From contig NZ_CP016368.1 in assembly GCF_001888185.1 (NCBI RefSeq), forward strand, positions 1-64,000: a stretch of 64,000 bases of DNA. The letters are read 5' to 3'. The notes beneath the pieces are model-generated. The model had not been told where the DNA came from. It was given only the letters and a program-made list of their open reading frames with translations, and made no database searches. Shown piece after piece: positions 63,675 to 64,000 of the stretch. Numbering within the stretch: position 1 is the first letter of the stretch; the number at the start of each line of letters is the position of its first letter. The translations under genes and the position numbers were made by a program. The DNA is from Phaeobacter porticola (GTDB taxonomy: Bacteria > Pseudomonadota > Alphaproteobacteria > Rhodobacterales > Rhodobacteraceae).

Positions 63675-64000
63675 ACAAAGTGACCCACGAAAGCCTCACC
63701 CAGGGGCCACCCGCACCGGTCGCGCCAACCCAGGCCTCGATTGGGGCTGCGGCCCTCGCCACACAAGAGCGCCGCAGCTCTTACACCACGGCCAGCGCTC
63801 AGAATTCCGATGACGGGGAGCCTGTCCCTGCATCGCAAACGCCAGCCGAAACCGGATTGGAGAGTCCCACGGACACCATAGAGACAGACAGCACGGGGAC
63901 TAGCCCAGCCAAGACAGCGGCACCCGCTGCCGGCCCCGCAGGTCAATCCGACCCATCACAGGTGGGCGAATTGGCAGAAGGATCATCTGGCGGACCCCAG
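63671..64000 (+). CDS. Start of an unidentified protein, cut by the window edge
   Basis: Open from ATG 63671 to the edge (110 residues, no stop). Composition is Pro/Thr/Ser/Ala-rich and disordered (THESLTQGPPAPVAPTQAS, then ETDSTGTSPAKTAAPAAGP). It overlaps the preceding regulator by four bases, so it is translated in the same operon. Such an N-terminus is common in polysaccharide co-polymerase or tyrosine-kinase proteins, but this is only a guess. Confidence 0.55.
   Translation, partial: MNKVTHESLTQGPPAPVAPTQASIGAAALATQERRSSYTTASAQNSDDGEPVPASQTPAETGLESPTDTIETDSTGTSPAKTAAPAAGPAGQSDPSQVGELAEGSSGGPQ

Overview
The window looks like most of a ~65-kb RepA-I-type plasmid of a Rhodobacterales (roseobacter-group) alphaproteobacterium. 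Its first gene is an RPA-family replicase, set divergently from a parAB partition pair with an oriV-like region between them. GC is high, and the gene content is almost wholly dedicated to surface polysaccharide. From memory it closely resembles the published RepA-I 'biofilm plasmids' carrying a rhamnose operon in Phaeobacter and relatives. The species is not proven here.

Layout: 1-4.2 kb replication and partition. 4.2-17.6 kb a capsule block: UDP-glucose dehydrogenase, UDP-glucuronate epimerase, two galactofuranosyltransferase-like enzymes, UDP-galactopyranose mutase, a KpsM/KpsE/KpsT-type export set, a GT4 transferase and two sulfotransferases. 17.8-24.5 kb an RTX protein, a third sulfotransferase and a type I secretion ABC transporter plus adaptor. 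24.6-28.3 kb the GDP-L-fucose genes gmd, fcl and manC. 28.3-33.6 kb a DUF2793/Peptidase_G2-like protein, a second RTX protein and a serralysin-like metalloprotease. 33.8-37.3 kb the dTDP-L-rhamnose operon (rmlC-B-D-A). 37.4-38.2 kb a low-GC insert with an 11-C homopolymer. 38.3-47.1 kb a Wza/KpsD-type export lipoprotein, an epimerase, a priming sugar transferase, a CapD/WbpM-type dehydratase and a YjbH-YjbF-YjbE set. 47.3-54.1 kb a polar amino-acid (cystine-like) ABC transporter and a one-module NRPS (C-A-T-TE). 54.3-57.0 kb two decayed insertion sequences (IS30-like, ISNCY-like). 57.1-60.6 kb a pyruvyltransferase-hydrolase fusion and a GT4. 60.7-64 kb two divergent LuxR-type regulators, one CsgD/VpsT-like, and the start of a further gene cut by the window edge.

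Taken together the genes make UDP-GlcA, probably UDP-GalA, UDP-Galf, GDP-fucose, dTDP-rhamnose and probably a 6-deoxy-4-keto UDP-amino sugar. They assemble, sulfate and possibly pyruvylate a glycan and export it, and a type I system probably secretes the RTX proteins. No Wzx flippase, Wzy polymerase or TolC-type channel was seen, so these must lie outside the window or elsewhere in the genome. Recurrent features are short in-frame tandem duplications in five coding genes and several strong palindromes, including a parS-like one upstream of ugd. Most protein assignments rest on motif recognition by eye; no database search was possible.
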